DNA of 64,000 bases from Azadirachta indica (Eukaryota > Streptophyta > Magnoliopsida > Sapindales > Meliaceae), in the NCBI GenBank assembly GCA_022749755.1, contig CM040452.1:13844350-13908349 (forward strand), given 5' to 3'. The stretch's first letter is position 1, and each line of letters opens with the position of its first letter. A model generated the notes under the pieces. It was not told the origin of the DNA. It made no database searches and saw nothing but the letters and a program-made list of their open reading frames with translations. The position numbers were made by a program, and so were the translations under genes. Positions 61,347 through 64,000 of the stretch are shown in pieces.

Positions 61347-62428
61347 TTGGTTATTCCTTTAATTTTTCAGATACATCTTTTAATTTATTTTACAAATCTG
61401 ATCTTGTTGGGAATGGTACATTGTCTGATGGTCTTTTCTTGTATTAATTTACAAAACAATGCCTCTCATAATGTGATGCATGTTCAAACTGATATTAAAC
61501 GATGTGTTATGAATGAAAATTCCTCTATCTTGTGGCGCCGGAGATTAGGACATATCTCTTTAGAGAGAATTAAAAGATTAGTAAATGATGGAGTACTTAA
61601 TACTTTATATTTTACTAATTTTAATACTTGTTTAGACTGTATAAAGGGAAAGCATACCAACAAGACAAAGAAAGGGGCCAAAAGGAGTTTAAATAAATTA
61701 GAAATCATACATTCAGATATTTATAGTCCAGATATAGACTAGTATGGTCAGAAATACTTCATCTTTTTTATAGATGATTACTCACGATATATGTATCTCT
61801 ACTTGCTTAAGAATAAAAATGAAGCACTAGATGCTTTTAAAGTTTTTAAAGCCAAAGTAGAGAAACAATATGGAAAGCAAATAAAGATCGTGAGAACAGA
61901 TAGAGGTGGAGAATATATTGGTAGATATACTAAGGATGGACAAGTACTTGGTCCATTTGCAAAGTTTCTGCAGGAACAAGAGATAGTTGCCTAATACACT
62001 ATGCCTAATTCTCCAGACCAAAATGGTGTAGCAGAAAGAAGAAACCGAACGTTAATGGACATGGTACGAAGTATGCTTAGCAGTTCTAAGCTTCCTAAAT
62101 CATTGTGGACTGAAGCTCTTAAGACAGCAGCGTATGTATTGAACCGGGTTCTAACCAAGGCTATGTAAAAACACCTTTTGAATTATTTAAAGGTTGGAAT
62201 TTGAGTTTGTGACATATACAAGTTTGGGGATGCCCGTCTGAAGTGAGAGTCTATAATCCACAAGAAAAAAAACTAGACCCAAAGACCATTGGTGGATATT
62301 TTATTGGATATGCTGAAAAGTCCAAAGGGTACAGATTTTATTGTCTATCTTATACCATTAGGATTGTGGAATCAAGAAATGCGAAATTTCTTGAAAATGA
62401 CTTAATTGGTGGAAATGATCAATTTTAG
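61347..62428 (+). pseudogene. copia pre-integrase and integrase, interrupted
   Basis: The GAG-pre-integrase zinc region reads WRRRLGHISLERIKRL, then CLDCIKGKHTNK. Integrase catalytic Asp/Asp/Glu contexts are readable: FIDDYSRYMYLYLL, VRTDRGGEY, and PDQNGVAERRNRTL. Stops at 61740-61742 and 61992-61994 and a frame change near 62150 break it. The C-terminal part at 62243-62428 is again open (GYFIGYAEKSKGYRFY). Confidence 0.85.
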
Positions 62429-62485
62429 GATATTGTTTCTGAGAAAGATCATATTGATGCTCAGCTGTTCACTTCAAGTGATAAA

Positions 62486-64000
62486 TTGATTGTCATTCAC
62501 AACTCCCCTCAAGTCCAACCGGATGTTGAGCAACCAATCATTGAAATTTCACAAATAACTGATAATAATCCAATAGATCAATTTGTTCAAGAATTACTAG
62601 AAAATTTTGAACAACCAATTGAACAACATATTTTTCAGAAAAATGTTGATACAACACTCAGGAGATCTATTAGGTCAAAAAAATTAGCAATTTCTAATGA
62701 TTATGTTGTATATCTACAAGAATCTGACTATAACATTAAAGCTGAAAATGACCTAGAAACGTTTTCACAAGCTATAAGTTGCAAAGAATCAAATTTATGG
62801 TATAATGCAATAAAAGATGAAATGATTTCTATGGCATTTAATAGAGTTTGGGATCTTATTGACTTGCCTAATGGTGCAAAAACCATAGGATGTAAATGGG
62901 TCATTAAAACTAAGAAAGACTCATCAGGCAACATTGAGAGATACAAAGCAAGACTCGTTACCAAAGGATTCACTCAAAAGAAAGGAATTAACTATAAAGA
63001 GACATTTTCTCCTGTATCCAAAAAAGATTCCTTTCGTATAATTATGGCATTCGTTGCACATTTTGACTTAGAGTTGCAACAAATGAATGTGAAAACATCT
63101 TTTCTCAATGGAGATTTAGAAGAAGAGATTTATATGAACCAACTAGAAGGATTCTTCTCTAGCAATGGCGAGCTTAAGAAATCGATATATGGCTTGAAGC
63201 AAGCCTCCCGTCAATGGTATTTGAAATTTCATGATGTTATTTCTTCATTTGGTTTTGTAGAAAATATCATGGATCAATGTATATACCAGAAGGTTAGTGG
63301 GAGCAAAATATGTTTCTTAATTCTATATGTGGATAACATTCTACTTGCAGCCATTGATAAGGTGTTGCTTTATAAGATGAAACAATTTCTCTGTGAAAAT
63401 TTTGACATGAAGGATATGGGTGATGCATCTTATGTCATTGGTATTAAGATACATAGAGATAGATTTCGAGGTATTTTAGGTCTATCTCAAGAGACCTATA
63501 TCAACAAAGTTTTAAAGAGATTTCGGATAAAAGATTGTTCACCAAGTATAGCACCCATTGTGAAAGATGACTGGTTTAACTTGAACCAATGTCCGAAGAA
63601 TGATCTTGAAAGGGAAAAATGCAAAACATTTCGTTTGCCTCTGCTATTGGAAGTCTAATGTATGCTCAGGTCTGCACCAGACCGAACATTGCATTCGCTG
63701 TTGGAATATTAGGAAGATATCGGAGTAATCCTGGTTTAGACCACTGGAGAGCTACAAAGAAGGTGATGAGGTACCTTCAAGGAACGAAGGATTATATGCT
63801 TATGTATAGATGAACAGATAATTTAGAGGTGACTAGATAGTCAAATTTAGATTTCACTGGCTGTATTGATTCACAAAAGTCAACACTTGGATGCATTTTT
63901 ATGTTTGCCGATAGAGCTGTATCTTGGAGAAGTGCAAAGCAGACTTTGACTGCTACTTCTACTATGGAGGCTGAGTTCGTATCTTATTTTAAGGCTATCT
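62486..64000 (+). pseudogene. copia RT and RNase H with YVDN at the active site
   Basis: A 390-codon open stretch covers RT: WDLIDLPNGAKTIGCKWV, KARLVTKGFTQKKGINY, IYGLKQASRQW. The catalytic motif is YVDN instead of YVDD (about 63328-63339). The frame shifts near 63620 into the RT-RNase H link (SAIGSLMYAQVCTRPNIAF), and RNase H motifs (SWRSAKQTLTATSTMEAEF) run to the edge past a stop at 63811-63813. Confidence 0.88.

Larger units (their letters stand above)
58935..64000 (+). mobile_element. degenerate Ty1/copia retrotransposon, cut by the window edge
   Basis: LTR 58935-59380, primer site, leader with 30-bp repeats, gag, protease, integrase, RT and RNase H in copia order. Multiple stops and frameshifts (about 60380, 61195, 61740, 61992, 62150, 62428, 63620, 63811) show it is dead. 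The 3' LTR lies outside the window. Confidence 0.92.

Overview
The window is nuclear DNA from a flowering plant, most likely a core eudicot. It is very AT-rich, its genes are split by GT-AG introns, and it holds CYP71-clan cytochrome P450 genes plus plant-type Ty3/gypsy and Ty1/copia retrotransposons and many MITE-like foldback elements. I cannot name the species from the sequence.

Layout. (1) 1-31.5 kb is a cluster of four CYP71D-like P450 genes, all on the minus strand. Gene A (1-1679, cut by the window edge) and gene B (3342-5989) each carry a one-base deletion in exon 1. Gene C (16530-18904, 510 aa) and the more divergent gene D (29594-31417, 500 aa) are intact. B and C are tandem duplicates that still share 3' flank, intron and upstream sequence. 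A degenerate 8.7-kb Ty3/gypsy element of the Tat type (6849-15569) separates them. Between C and D lies a short hAT-like element (19538-25867) split by a Ty1/copia element (19796-25621), followed by foldback elements. (2) 31.5-39.6 kb is gene-poor. It has two long-inverted-repeat elements and a broken Myb/SANT-like gene (36991-37715). (3) 39.7-45.3 kb holds two divergent housekeeping-type genes: a nine-exon leucine-rich-repeat protein (minus, 489 aa) and a NIP30/FAM192A-like gene (plus, frameshifted). A minisatellite lies between them. (4) 45.3-58.2 kb is repeat-derived DNA: an LTR with primer-binding site, a 44-bp-period minisatellite, long inverted repeats and a third copy of a MITE. (5) 58.2-58.9 kb is the broken 3' half of a GDSL esterase/lipase gene. 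(6) 58.9 kb to the end is a degenerate plus-strand Ty1/copia element cut by the window edge.

How the genes relate. The P450s are expected to be ER-anchored monooxygenases of specialised (often terpenoid) metabolism that grew by tandem duplication. No terpene synthase or other pathway enzyme is visible in the window, so a biosynthetic cluster cannot be claimed. The LRR and NIP30-like genes are unrelated to the P450 cluster. I see no tRNA or rRNA gene and no clearly new system. The most notable points are the recurrent small frameshifts, the nested and duplicated repeat architecture, and several unreported-looking minisatellites.
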